A DNA stretch of 41,216 bases from Clostridia bacterium (GTDB lineage Bacteria > Bacillota > Clostridia > Lachnospirales > Lachnospiraceae), in NCBI GenBank assembly GCA_021201905.1, contig JAJQEA010000090.1, positions 2,554 through 43,769 on the forward strand. The letters run 5' to 3'. Under the pieces are notes generated by a model that made no database searches, was not told the DNA's origin, and saw only the letters and a program-made list of their open reading frames with translations. Shown in pieces: positions 33,452-41,216 of this stretch; position 1 is the first letter of the stretch, and each line of letters starts with the position of its first letter. A program made the position numbers and the translations under genes.

Positions 33452-34666
33452 CTATGGCCTGACAGCCGTCCCGTCAGGCAGTCTTGCAAACAGCCAGCTG
33501 TGGTCCATATCCACTGCCGGATATTTTGCGGCTTCCTTCTCATCAAAGCCAACACCAATACCTGGAGTGTCGTCCACATATGCGTACCCATCCCTGATTT
33601 TCGGGCAGCCCGGGAATATAGCCTCTTCCTCCTGGGTAAAACCGGAGAATTCCTGGATTCCAAAGTTATGGTTGTTCAGGTCCAGATGCATCTGTGCGCA
33701 CATTCCTATGGGTGACAGGTCATTGGGACCGTGCCATGCGGTCCGCACGCCGTATGCATCGCAGAAATGGGCCAGCTTCACGGCAGGGGTCACACCTCCG
33801 ACATCGCTTAAATGCACCCTTATGAAATCAATCCACTGGTTCTGGATAATGGTTTTCCACTCAGCCGGATTGGTAAACAGCTCTCCCATGGCAAAGGGCA
33901 CGGCTGTCTGCTCCCTCAGATATTTATAATACCCCACCTGGTCAGGGGCCAGAGAGTCCTCCAGGAAGAACAGCTTAAAGGGCTCCAGCTCCTTTGCAAA
34001 AGCAAGGGTATCTGCCAGAGAAAGCCGCTCATGAACATCGTGCATGAGCTCAAGCTCCCATCCAAAATCCTTCCTCACCTGCTCAAACAGCCGTATTACA
34101 CTGTCCATATACATTTTTGGATGAAAATACGCACCCTCCGGCGCTCCCTCCGGCTTCACCATCTGCTGGCGCTTGCCATCGAAGTTGCCGCCGTAGGTTC
34201 CCATGTGACAGCGGATGTGCCTGTATCCTTCCTCAATATATTGGCTGATGCACTCCTTTACCTCTTCCAGGCATCCTCCGTCTGCGTGGCGGTAAACCGT
34301 CACACCTTCCCTGGCTTTTCCGCCAAGCAGGCTGTAAAGCGGCATACCGGCCAGCTTTCCCTTGATGTCCCACAGGGCCTCGTCCACTCCCGATATGGCA
34401 TTATTGAGGATTGGGCCATTGCGCCAATAGGAGCTTCCCATCATGGTCTGCCAGATATCTTCTATATTATGTACGCTCCTGCCCTTTAACATAGGGCGGA
34501 GATATTCCTCGATGGCTGTAACCACAGCCTTATGCCTCCATGTAAAGGTGGCGCATCCGTATCCGGAGAGTTCAGGTTCCGATGTCTCCACCTTGACAAT
34601 GACCAGATTTATTCCCCTTGGCGCTGTCACAAATACTTTTATATCGCGAATCGTTATGTTATCCAT
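33452..34666 (-). CDS. Enolase-superfamily dehydratase, mannonate dehydratase (ManD/RspA) group
   Basis: A 404-residue enolase-superfamily protein of the group that includes D-mannonate and D-gluconate dehydratases (ManD, RspA). The capping domain occupies about residues 1-120. Barrel motifs include LMHDVHERLS (metal Asp, then His), FFLEDSLAPD (metal Glu), FAMGELFTNP (third metal ligand) and RTAWHGPNDLSP. Substrate would be a six-carbon sugar acid. Many members are of low or no activity, so mannonate is only the likely substrate. It is last in the operon, after both CUT1 permeases, and ends at a strong terminator. Confidence 0.88.
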   Translation of the reverse strand: MDNITIRDIKVFVTAPRGINLVIVKVETSEPELSGYGCATFTWRHKAVVTAIEEYLRPMLKGRSVHNIEDIWQTMMGSSYWRNGPILNNAISGVDEALWDIKGKLAGMPLYSLLGGKAREGVTVYRHADGGCLEEVKECISQYIEEGYRHIRCHMGTYGGNFDGKRQQMVKPEGAPEGAYFHPKMYMDSVIRLFEQVRKDFGWELELMHDVHERLSLADTLAFAKELEPFKLFFLEDSLAPDQVGYYKYLREQTAVPFAMGELFTNPAEWKTIIQNQWIDFIRVHLSDVGGVTPAVKLAHFCDAYGVRTAWHGPNDLSPIGMCAQMHLDLNNHNFGIQEFSGFTQEEEAIFPGCPKIRDGYAYVDDTPGIGVGFDEKEAAKYPAVDMDHSWLFARLPDGTAVRP

Positions 34667-34731
34667 GTTTTAATTCTCCTGTTTTTTATAATATCTGTAC
34701 CCTGTACTATGTAACCTCAGCCAATACAGTA

Positions 34732-35574
34732 TCAGCTCTTAACTGCCCTGCCTGTCATGCCTGCAATGAAATACTTCTGGAAGCAGATGAAGAGAACCAC
34801 TAACGGCAGGCTGGACACGGTGGAAGCGGCCATCAGGTCATTCCATTTTATCTGGTACTGGGAATTCAGGGAAATGATGCCCACGGTCAATGTCTTCAAC
34901 TGGTCGTTGGAAATCAGGACCGAGGAATACATATACTCATTCCATCCGCTGAACAGGACGAATATGGCAACTGCTGCTATACCCGGCACAATCAGGGGCA
35001 GTATGATGTTCCAAAAAATACGGAAGCTGGACGCCCCGTCCACCCTGGCCGCCTCGTCCAGCTCGATGGGCACTGTCTTAAAGTAAGAAACCAGCATCCA
35101 TGTGCTGAACGCCACATTGGTGGCTGCATACACGATAATAAGCCCGATCAGCTTGTTGGTCATATGGTATTTGGACAACACCGCATAGAACGGTACCACC
35201 AGCATGACGCTGGGAAACATCTGGGTCACCAGAAGAAAATTCATCAGCTGTTTTTTACCCTTGAACTGGAATCTGGTCACCCCGTAACCGGCCAGACACG
35301 CACATGTTATACAGATAATCATGGCAAAGATACATGTTACCAGGCTGTTGAGGGTCATTCTTCCGAAATTGTAGGTAGTGAAGAATTTGCGGAAGGACTC
35401 CAGACTGATTGGATCCGGTATCCACTGGGGCTTTGGTGAGTAGGTCTGGGCCTCTGTCTTAAAGGCAGTGGAAATCATCCAGAGAACAGGCACCAGCACC
35501 ATAAGGGCAAGCAGAATCAAGATCACATAACAGAGTATTTGTTCCATTCTGCGTTTCGACTTCATTTTATTCAT
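34732..35574 (-). CDS. CUT1-family sugar ABC permease (MalG-like)
   Basis: Second membrane subunit of importer B; 280 residues. The N-terminal membrane segment is near residue 15, the EAA loop is ELDEAARVDGASSFRIFWNIILPLI near 175, and the C-terminal YFIAGMTGRAVKS is a typical MalG ending. Its start overlaps the end of the preceding permease by 8 nt. The reading frame is intact, unlike that of importer A. Confidence 0.93.
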   Translation of the reverse strand: MNKMKSKRRMEQILCYVILILLALMVLVPVLWMISTAFKTEAQTYSPKPQWIPDPISLESFRKFFTTYNFGRMTLNSLVTCIFAMIICITCACLAGYGVTRFQFKGKKQLMNFLLVTQMFPSVMLVVPFYAVLSKYHMTNKLIGLIIVYAATNVAFSTWMLVSYFKTVPIELDEAARVDGASSFRIFWNIILPLIVPGIAAVAIFVLFSGWNEYMYSSVLISNDQLKTLTVGIISLNSQYQIKWNDLMAASTVSSLPLVVLFICFQKYFIAGMTGRAVKS

Positions 35575-36460
35575 CCTTCAGCACCACCTTATACACAGAG
35601 TTTATGAGATAGCAGATAATGAAAACCAGGATTCCCCATGCAGCTCCTTTACCGAATCTCAGGTCGTTGAACGCGGTTCCGTATATGCTCAGGCTGATCA
35701 GGTTCGTGGCTGTCCCCGGCCCGCCGGCTGTCATGGTAAAGACCTGGGTGTACTGCTTGAACCACCACACGCTGTCCAGGATAATCACCGTTGTCAGGAT
35801 AGGCTTTAGGGAGGGCAGGGTGATGTAGCGGAAGCTGTCCCACTTATTTGCCCCGTCAATCACCGCCGCCTCATACAGGTCCTTGGAAATGCTCTGGAGT
35901 CCGGCCAGTATCATGGTCATGACCAGCGGAAATCCCTTCCATATACAGGTGAACACCACGGACGGAAACGCCAGCTCCTTGCTGCCCAGCCAGGATATGT
36001 TGGCTGAAATGATTCCCAGCGACTTCAGCATATCGTTTAAAACTCCATACATGGGATTCATGATCCAGGTAAACAAAAGGGCTATGACAGCTTCCGGAAA
36101 AAGCCATGGGAGCATGAAAATGACCCTGAATACAGTCCTTCCCCTGAACTCCCGGTTTAACAAGGTGGCCAGGATAAACCCCAGGACAAAATGCCCGATT
36201 ACCACAAATATCATGAACTCAAACGTGAGCAGCACTGATTTATAGAAGGATGGGTCTGTAAATGCCTCCATATAGTACTTGAAGCCTACGAATTTCCACT
36301 TATTCACCAGATTAGTATTGAAGAAGCTGATATAAAAGCCATAGGCCATGGGATATATAATAAGGGCTGCCAGCATGAATACGATGGGGAATGCAAATAA
36401 GTATCCGTCATTCTGGTATTTGATTTTACCCGCTGTTCCTTTTGTTTTTACCTTAGACAT
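35567..36460 (-). CDS. CUT1-family sugar ABC permease (UgpA/MalF-like)
   Basis: First membrane subunit of importer B; 297 residues with six transmembrane segments. It has a long N-terminal segment near 25-50 and an EAA loop KDLYEAAVIDGANKWDSFRYITLPSL near 195-220. It is upstream of the MalG-like partner and follows the binding-protein gene after about 27 nt. No ATPase is encoded in the window for it, so a shared MsmX-type ATPase must serve. Confidence 0.93.
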   Translation of the reverse strand: MSKVKTKGTAGKIKYQNDGYLFAFPIVFMLAALIIYPMAYGFYISFFNTNLVNKWKFVGFKYYMEAFTDPSFYKSVLLTFEFMIFVVIGHFVLGFILATLLNREFRGRTVFRVIFMLPWLFPEAVIALLFTWIMNPMYGVLNDMLKSLGIISANISWLGSKELAFPSVVFTCIWKGFPLVMTMILAGLQSISKDLYEAAVIDGANKWDSFRYITLPSLKPILTTVIILDSVWWFKQYTQVFTMTAGGPGTATNLISLSIYGTAFNDLRFGKGAAWGILVFIICYLINSVYKVVLKDE

Positions 36461-36487
36461 GATATCATGACCCTTTCTTTGCCAGTA

Positions 36488-37885
36488 TTAATTGTAATCC
36501 TCCAGGAGCTGGCCAAGATCCTTTACCAGCTGTTCCACCGCCTGGTCGTTTGTTTTCTCGTTGCTGAATACAGCTGCATAGGCATCGCCCAGGGCGCTCT
36601 TAAGTCCGCTGATTCCGGCAAAAGCCAGGGTTGGACGGCAGCCATCTTCAATCTGCTTTAAGAAACCTGCATAATCATCTCCTGTTATATAGGAGACCTT
36701 CTGTCCCTCAGTGGTGGACGGAATCTTGCCGCTGGATTCCCAGAACTTCATATCCTTATCGTGGGAGGTAAAGAATGCCAGGTATTTGGCGGCAGCTGCC
36801 TTCTCCGCGTCAGTTGACTTTGCGGTGATGGCATATCCCTCCGCTCCCAGCATGGTGCCTGAGTACTCTCCCGGAAGCTTAAAGGAACCAAGCTTTCCTT
36901 TTAACTCAGGGTTGTTGGCATAAGCAACGCCCAGGGCATTGGGTCCGGTGAGGAACATGCTGGTATAACCCATGGCAAAGTAGTTTGCCGCTGTGGGATA
37001 ATCCACCTCTGTGATACCAGTGGGAACCACGCCCTCCACATTGTTCATATCGGTCCACTTGGAAAATACATCCACGAATGCCGGATCTGTGGTGATGTCT
37101 GTCATCCACTCATCCGATCCATCCTCCTGGTAAGCCAGCTCATATCCGTTGCTCCAGAGATAGGACATAAAACGGCTCTGTCCTGAAGAATTGTTGGAAC
37201 CTACCATGGAGAATCCCCACTGGTCCACCTGTCCGTCCCCATCTGAATCCTTTGTCAGCGCCTTTGCGCAGTCCACAAACTCGTCCCATGTGGCAGGCAC
37301 CTTGAGTCCTGCTTCCTCAAAACGGTCCATCCGGTAGATAACGGCCTGGGGCTGTACAGCCACCGGATAATAGGTCATCTGCCCGTCAATGGTGCAGGCG
37401 TCCATAACTCCGTTTGCCAGACCGTCAATGACTTCCTTGTCCATCCAATTGTTAAGGTCCTCTGTCAAACCCAGGTCATAAAGAGTGGGCACCTGGTCGG
37501 CAGATGTGAAGAACATGGTGGGAAGGTCATCCGGGGAGGTTGCCATGGCTGCCAGCTTTGTGTAAATATCGCCGGAGGCAATGGCCTGGATCTCCACCTT
37601 GATGTCCGGGTTTTCCTTCATGAATTCCTCTGCATACTGATATATGTACTGTCCATGGGGATCCTCAGGCGCATATCCGTCCATGACGGTTAAGGTAACC
37701 TGCTCGCCGGATGCGGCCTGCGTGTCCTTTTTCTCCGCCCCGGCCCCGCCATCGGCCTTTGTGTCTCCCGCCTTTACATCTTCTGCCTTAGTATCTGCTG
37801 TGCCGGATGATGAGCCCGCGCATCCTGTCACAAGGGATGCCGCCATCACTACGGAAAGCATTGCTGATAAGAATCTTTTTTTCAT
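36488..37885 (-). CDS. CUT1 ABC importer substrate-binding lipoprotein
   Basis: Family 1 extracellular solute-binding protein of importer B; 465 residues. The signal peptide has a lipobox VTGC near residue 22. A linker rich in Gly, Ala, Asp and Lys follows, then LTVMDGYAPEDPHGQYIYQYAEEF, the typical first-lobe start. DSDGDGQVDQWGF resembles an EF-hand-like loop seen in several maltodextrin binders. ATG 37885, with GGAGG 7 nt before it, is preferred over an upstream extension. First gene of the operon that ends with the ManD-type gene, so it probably imports a uronate-containing or related sugar (inference). Confidence 0.93.
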   Translation of the reverse strand: MKKRFLSAMLSVVMAASLVTGCAGSSSGTADTKAEDVKAGDTKADGGAGAEKKDTQAASGEQVTLTVMDGYAPEDPHGQYIYQYAEEFMKENPDIKVEIQAIASGDIYTKLAAMATSPDDLPTMFFTSADQVPTLYDLGLTEDLNNWMDKEVIDGLANGVMDACTIDGQMTYYPVAVQPQAVIYRMDRFEEAGLKVPATWDEFVDCAKALTKDSDGDGQVDQWGFSMVGSNNSSGQSRFMSYLWSNGYELAYQEDGSDEWMTDITTDPAFVDVFSKWTDMNNVEGVVPTGITEVDYPTAANYFAMGYTSMFLTGPNALGVAYANNPELKGKLGSFKLPGEYSGTMLGAEGYAITAKSTDAEKAAAAKYLAFFTSHDKDMKFWESSGKIPSTTEGQKVSYITGDDYAGFLKQIEDGCRPTLAFAGISGLKSALGDAYAAVFSNEKTNDQAVEQLVKDLGQLLEDYN

Positions 37886-37920
37886 GTCAATCCTCCATTT
37901 CATTGTTATGAATCTCTCAT

Positions 37921-37938
37921 AATTACCGGCCGGTAATT
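37921..37938. promoter_or_regulatory. 18-bp perfect palindrome upstream of importer B
   Basis: AATTACCGGCCGGTAATT is exactly self-complementary and lies 36 bp before the binding-protein start, so probably at or just after its transcription start. A likely binding site of a dimeric regulator; the neighbouring AraC-type protein usually prefers direct repeats, so another repressor is possible. A possible -10, TATGAT, is at 37962-37957 with a weak -35. Confidence 0.6.
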
Positions 37939-38040
37939 GTTTGTTCCGATGTGAATATCATACAACAACTGTTCGGCTGAATGTGATTATTATTTAGTCA
38001 AAAATCACCATTTTTTTGTCCTGTGATAAAATTTTGCATA

Positions 38041-38075
38041 AAAATAGCAGCTGGCATCAAAAAATCACCAGCTAC
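38041..38075 (-). terminator. Probable terminator of the AraC-family gene
   Basis: On the minus strand AGCTGG pairs with CCAGCT across a T-rich loop, followed by TATTTTTA. The gene's stop codon lies in the first arm. It would separate this regulator from the importer B operon. Confidence 0.55.
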
Positions 38076-38974
38076 TTTCTTCTGCTTCTCCTGCTTGTTT
38101 CCCACCATTCATGTACAGATTTACGGTATTGGAGGGGAGAAACATCCATGATTGATTTAAATTGCCTTAAAAATGTGTTTACACTGTCATAACCGCACCG
38201 CTCCGCTATCACTGCCATGCTATCACTATTATTTTCCAATAAACTGGCCGCCTCGCAGACCCTTACCGTATTGATGTACTTGTTTAGGTTGTATCCGCAA
38301 TACTTGGTGAAATCCTTGCTGATCGTTGACGGATGAAGAAAAAATTTTTCACCCAGCATATTCAGGTTCAGCTCCTCATTAAAATGGACATCAATGTATT
38401 CCTTAATCTCCAGCATCCTGGCATTGGACGGTGAGATACCTGACTCACTCCGCTCAAACCGGAAGGTCCGAAACAGAAGCACTGCTATCTGGGTAATGAT
38501 GGTCCGCTGAATCTGGGTGCGGAAGGGCTTATGTACCTCGCTCTCCTCCTTTAAGTAACACAGCATATCAATCAGATGGCCGAACACCGCCCGGTCCACA
38601 TTTTTATAATTTTGGACAAACGCCTCCGGCGACGGCGTGCCAAATACCTTACGCAGATCATGATCCAATATGATACTTCTATAGTAGGTGGGTTTGACCG
38701 TGAAGCCATATCTCGAAAACGGCAGCCTGTCAATCCGCCTCAGATGGTGTTCCATGGCTCCTATGACCAGAATATCATAGGGCTCCACATGGTACTTCTT
38801 TCCTGAGATATAGTAATCCGCAGCCCCGTCCTCCACCAGGAGAATCTCACTGGTATTATGGATGTGGTGTATCTCGTTCTTCTCGTATTCACAGGTGCGT
38901 GAAATATTATAATTATCCTCACAGATGGCCCGGAAATGGTCCGGCTCATAATAATCGTTAATCTTAATCTCCAT
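38072..38974 (-). CDS. AraC-family transcriptional regulator
   Basis: A 300-residue regulator with an N-terminal cupin-like sensor domain (about residues 25-90, with HHIHNTSEILLVEDG and PYDILVIGAMEHH), then a helical linker. The C-terminal AraC domain has two helix-turn-helix units, LNMLGEKFFLHPSTISKDFTK and MAVIAERCGYDSVNTFLRQFK. It is upstream of importer B on the same strand and probably controls it. ATG 38974 is the only sensible start; the predicted transcription start falls 0-3 nt before it and no ribosome site is visible, so the message may be leaderless. Confidence 0.93.
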   Translation of the reverse strand: MEIKINDYYEPDHFRAICEDNYNISRTCEYEKNEIHHIHNTSEILLVEDGAADYYISGKKYHVEPYDILVIGAMEHHLRRIDRLPFSRYGFTVKPTYYRSIILDHDLRKVFGTPSPEAFVQNYKNVDRAVFGHLIDMLCYLKEESEVHKPFRTQIQRTIITQIAVLLFRTFRFERSESGISPSNARMLEIKEYIDVHFNEELNLNMLGEKFFLHPSTISKDFTKYCGYNLNKYINTVRVCEAASLLENNSDSMAVIAERCGYDSVNTFLRQFKSIMDVSPLQYRKSVHEWWETSRRSRRK

Positions 38975-38981
38975 GTGGTTA

Positions 38982-39010
38982 ACTATAGCATACCTGCATC
39001 TATATGTCAA
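38982..39010 (-). promoter_or_regulatory. Promoter of the AraC-family gene
   Basis: TTGACA (39010-39005), a 17-nt spacer and TATAGT (38987-38982) on the minus strand. The start site is expected at 38977-38974, on or next to the ATG. Confidence 0.8.
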
Positions 39011-39317
39011 AAATACAACCCCGGTCAATGAAGCCAGATGGCCGGAGGTCTATTGCCTGCCCAAAGCTCCTATTCAAATTGACCCTTTCTGCAAATTAAC
39101 ACTCAGAAAAAGAGCCTCATATCAAGATAATCTCAAGATAATGCGGCCCTTCCCATATTGGTATGCCTCAAACCTCGGCATTCCTTTTTCTTTTTATGAT
39201 TTGAATATAAACGATGCATAACTCTGATACGCAGCAGGTAAGCGGAAGCAGGCCGGGCGGTACACCCCTTCCCAATTCCACTCACATACTCCTATACTTT
39301 TATGACCAATACTCCCT

Positions 39318-39392
39318 TTCCATCTGCCATACCGTTAACTGCCGTACCACTAGCTGGCGCACGATTGACTGGCGCACGATTAACTGCCGTAC
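39318..39392. repeat. 15-bp tandem repeat array, five copies
   Basis: Five imperfect units of 15 bp, each ending in GTAC, GCAC or ATAC, for example CGTTAACTGCCGTAC, GATTGACTGGCGCAC and GATTAACTGCCGTAC. A weak sixth unit may follow at 39393-39407. The period keeps reading frame, and one frame gives a short run like pentapeptide repeats. The rest of the gap 39029-39464 shows no gene. Confidence 0.8.
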
Positions 39393-39464
39393 AATCGCCC
39401 GCAGTACTGCCGTCCATCCGTCTCCCCTGTCAGACGCAGCACCGCATATCCTATCTATCTTCCT

Positions 39465-41216
39465 CTATTCCTCCGCGTTCTTCTTGAGCATCCCCAGAAT
39501 CACGCATCCAACCGCTGCTCCCACAACCACCGCAGCCAGATACATAAAGGGATTTCCGATGGTGGGAAGGACGAAGATACCTCCATGGGGCGCCCTGAGG
39601 GTGCAGCCAAATGCCATGGAAAGTCCTCCCGCGATGGCGGAACCGATAATACAGGAAGGAATCACGCGCAGCGGGTCCTGGGCCGCAAAGGGGATGGCTC
39701 CCTCTGTGATAAAGGACAGGCCCATCACATAGTTGACAATACCGGACTGACGCTCCTTTGCCGTGAATTTCTTCTTAAAGAAGGATGTGCACAGGGCAAT
39801 GGCAATGGGAGGCACCATACCGCCTGCCATAACGGCTGCCATGACCTCAAAGTTGCCCTCCGCCAGCTGTGCGGTGCCAAACACATAAGCTGCCTTGTTA
39901 AACAGACCGCCCATGTCAATGGACATCATGCCGCCTAATACCATGCCCAGCACGATCCGGCTGGTGCCGCCCATTCCGTTCAGGAAATGGGTCAGGCCGT
40001 CGTTAATCATGCCCATATACGGATTGATAAATGTGGTCACCACTGCTGCCAGGAAGATACCGATAACCGGATAGAGAAGCACCGGCTTGATGCCCTCCAG
40101 TGATTTTGGCAGCCTGGAGAAAAGCTTCCTTAAGCCCACCACAATATATCCGCCTACAAAACCCGCAAACAGAGTGCCCAGGAAGCCTGCGTTTACATCG
40201 CCCCCTGCCGGGTTGGCAAAGGTGGCTCCCATCTTGGCAATCAGTCCTGCCACCAGGCCCACTGCCAGGCCGGGACGGTCCGCGATACTCATGGCGATGA
40301 AGCCGGCCAGGATAGGAAGCATCATTCCGAATGCCTGCTCGCCCACGGTCTTCAGATAGGCTGCCAGAGGCGTATTCTTTCCAAAGTTGGCCGGGTTAAT
40401 GGAATAATCGTCAAACAGGAATGCCAGGGCGATCAGGATACCTCCGCCGATGACAAAGGGAAGCATGTGGGATACGCCGTTCATCAGGTGCTTATAGATG
40501 GTCCGCCCAATGCTGTCACTGCCTTCCGAAACAGACTCTCCGCCCGCAGCTCCTGTGTGATGGTATACCGGCACCGTGCCGTCCACTGCCCGTTTGATCA
40601 GCTCCTCGGCCTTGTGGATACCGTCGGCTACAGGGACCATGATCACAGGCTTTCCGTCAAACCTGGCCATCTCCACGTTCTTGTCTGCGGCAATGATAAT
40701 GGCATCCGCCGCTGCGATTTCTTCCCTTGTGAGCACATTCTGGGCTCCGCCGGATCCGTCGGTCTCAGCCTTCAGGGCAATCCCCAGCTTCTTTCCCGTA
40801 TTCTCCAGGTTTTCAGCCGCCATATAGGTGTGGGCAATACCGGTGGGACAGGCCGTAACAGCCAGAACCCGGTAACCGGAGGAAGCGGCAGCTTTGGCAC
40901 CCGCCTGTGTCTGTGCATTCTCGCCTGCCTGTGCCTTTCCACCCGCCTGCGCCTTCGATCCTACCCCGGTATCCTCCTTGGCATCCTGGCCCGCCTCTCC
41001 CTCTGGCGCCCCAAAACGCTCAACCTCAGCCTCATCAATGATGCGTAAAAATTCATCCTTATCCGCTGCTCCGATGAGCCCTTCCTTGAATCCGGGATTC
41101 ATAAGCAGGGTAGACAGGCGGGATAATGCTTCCAGGTGTACGTCTGCTCCCTCAGCAGGCGCCGCAATCATGAACAGAAGGTTTGCCAGGGAACCGTCAA
41201 ACGCGTCGTAATCAAC
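39465..41216 (-). CDS. Fructose-family PTS permease, EIIA (partial)-EIIB-EIIC, 5' end outside window
   Basis: Imports and phosphorylates fructose or a related sugar using phosphate from HPr. The visible part starts inside the EIIA domain (ANLLFMIAAP, then HLEALSRLSTLLM). A linker of Gln, Ala and Gly repeats (KAQAG units) follows. The EIIB domain comes next, with the phospho-acceptor Cys in VTACPTGIAHTYMAA and then AETDGSGGAQN. The EIIC membrane domain has about nine transmembrane segments, including SIADRPGLAVGLVAG and LSFITEGAIPFAAQDP. The reading frame is open to the window edge, so the start and the EIIA His lie outside. The stop at 39465 follows MLKKNAEE; no clear terminator is seen. Confidence 0.93.
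   Translation of the reverse strand, partial: VDYDAFDGSLANLLFMIAAPAEGADVHLEALSRLSTLLMNPGFKEGLIGAADKDEFLRIIDEAEVERFGAPEGEAGQDAKEDTGVGSKAQAGGKAQAGENAQTQAGAKAAASSGYRVLAVTACPTGIAHTYMAAENLENTGKKLGIALKAETDGSGGAQNVLTREEIAAADAIIIAADKNVEMARFDGKPVIMVPVADGIHKAEELIKRAVDGTVPVYHHTGAAGGESVSEGSDSIGRTIYKHLMNGVSHMLPFVIGGGILIALAFLFDDYSINPANFGKNTPLAAYLKTVGEQAFGMMLPILAGFIAMSIADRPGLAVGLVAGLIAKMGATFANPAGGDVNAGFLGTLFAGFVGGYIVVGLRKLFSRLPKSLEGIKPVLLYPVIGIFLAAVVTTFINPYMGMINDGLTHFLNGMGGTSRIVLGMVLGGMMSIDMGGLFNKAAYVFGTAQLAEGNFEVMAAVMAGGMVPPIAIALCTSFFKKKFTAKERQSGIVNYVMGLSFITEGAIPFAAQDPLRVIPSCIIGSAIAGGLSMAFGCTLRAPHGGIFVLPTIGNPFMYLAAVVVGAAVGCVILGMLKKNAEE

Noticed and set aside
37997..38070. Repeated AATCACCA segments as AraC binding sites
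   Set aside because: Two short copies, one inside the terminator of the AraC gene; too weak to call as operators.
39214..39732. Plus-strand open frame with pentapeptide-like stretch
   Set aside because: Its second half is antisense to the PTS gene and the repeated part is the 15-bp DNA repeat; no ribosome site. Reported as a repeat instead.
1..41216. CRISPR array, insertion sequence, integrase or phage genes
   Set aside because: No regular repeat-spacer array, transposase, recombinase or structural phage gene was recognised.

Overview
The window looks like the chromosome of a gut Firmicute of the Lachnospiraceae (Enterocloster/Clostridium clostridioforme-like). Evidence: strong AGGAGG ribosome sites, sigma-A promoters of the TTGACA-N17-TATAAT type, a ROK-type repressor, YesM/YesN-type two-component regulators, several carbohydrate ABC importers without their own ATPase, and mini-RNase III beside RlmB and CysRS. 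The species assignment is inference. No rRNA, CRISPR, phage or insertion sequence is visible.

Layout. (1) 1-11743, minus strand: one long, tightly overlapping catabolic operon. It encodes a NitT/TauT (SsuABC-like) ABC importer with two permeases and two ATPases, a Gfo/Idh/MocA oxidoreductase, a fucose/arabinose-isomerase-like protein, a ROK repressor, a TIM-barrel sugar isomerase/epimerase, an FGGY kinase, a mannitol-1-phosphate-dehydrogenase-like enzyme (frameshifted at its start) and the first codons of another Rossmann protein. A consensus promoter with an 18-bp perfect palindrome on its start site drives the operon. A DUF4867 cupin-like gene (11966-12613) is transcribed divergently. The block is poorer in G+C than the rest and ends near a tRNA-Thr gene. 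(2) 12.8-19.2 kb: tRNA-Thr, L-lactate dehydrogenase, a small type IV pilus/pseudopilus cluster (PilT, three small membrane or pilin-like proteins, a pseudopilin, PilC) and a secreted transglutaminase-like protein. (3) 19.2-23.6 kb: housekeeping genes rlmB, mrnC, cysS, ispF and a diacylglycerol-kinase-family gene. (4) 23.7-25.9 kb, plus strand: tRNA-Val, tRNA-Met, an MFS transporter and an sce7726-type nuclease-like protein. (5) 25.9-33.3 kb, minus: peroxiredoxin, nucleoside hydrolase, CUT1 importer A (binding protein and one permease frameshifted) and a YesM/YesN pair. (6) 33.4-39.0 kb, minus: CUT1 importer B, a mannonate-dehydratase-family enzyme and an AraC regulator. (7) 39.3-41.2 kb: 15-bp tandem repeats and the 3' part of a fructose PTS permease.

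Four genes are broken by one base, each time inside a homopolymer (T6, A7, G5, G5). This points to base-calling errors in the assembly rather than decay, although the T6 site also matches a -1 ribosomal slippery sequence. The most interesting system is the operon of region 1: a sulfonate/taurine-type importer joined to sugar isomerase, kinase and dehydrogenase genes, with a well-formed operator and a divergent DUF4867 gene. Its substrate cannot be read from the sequence.
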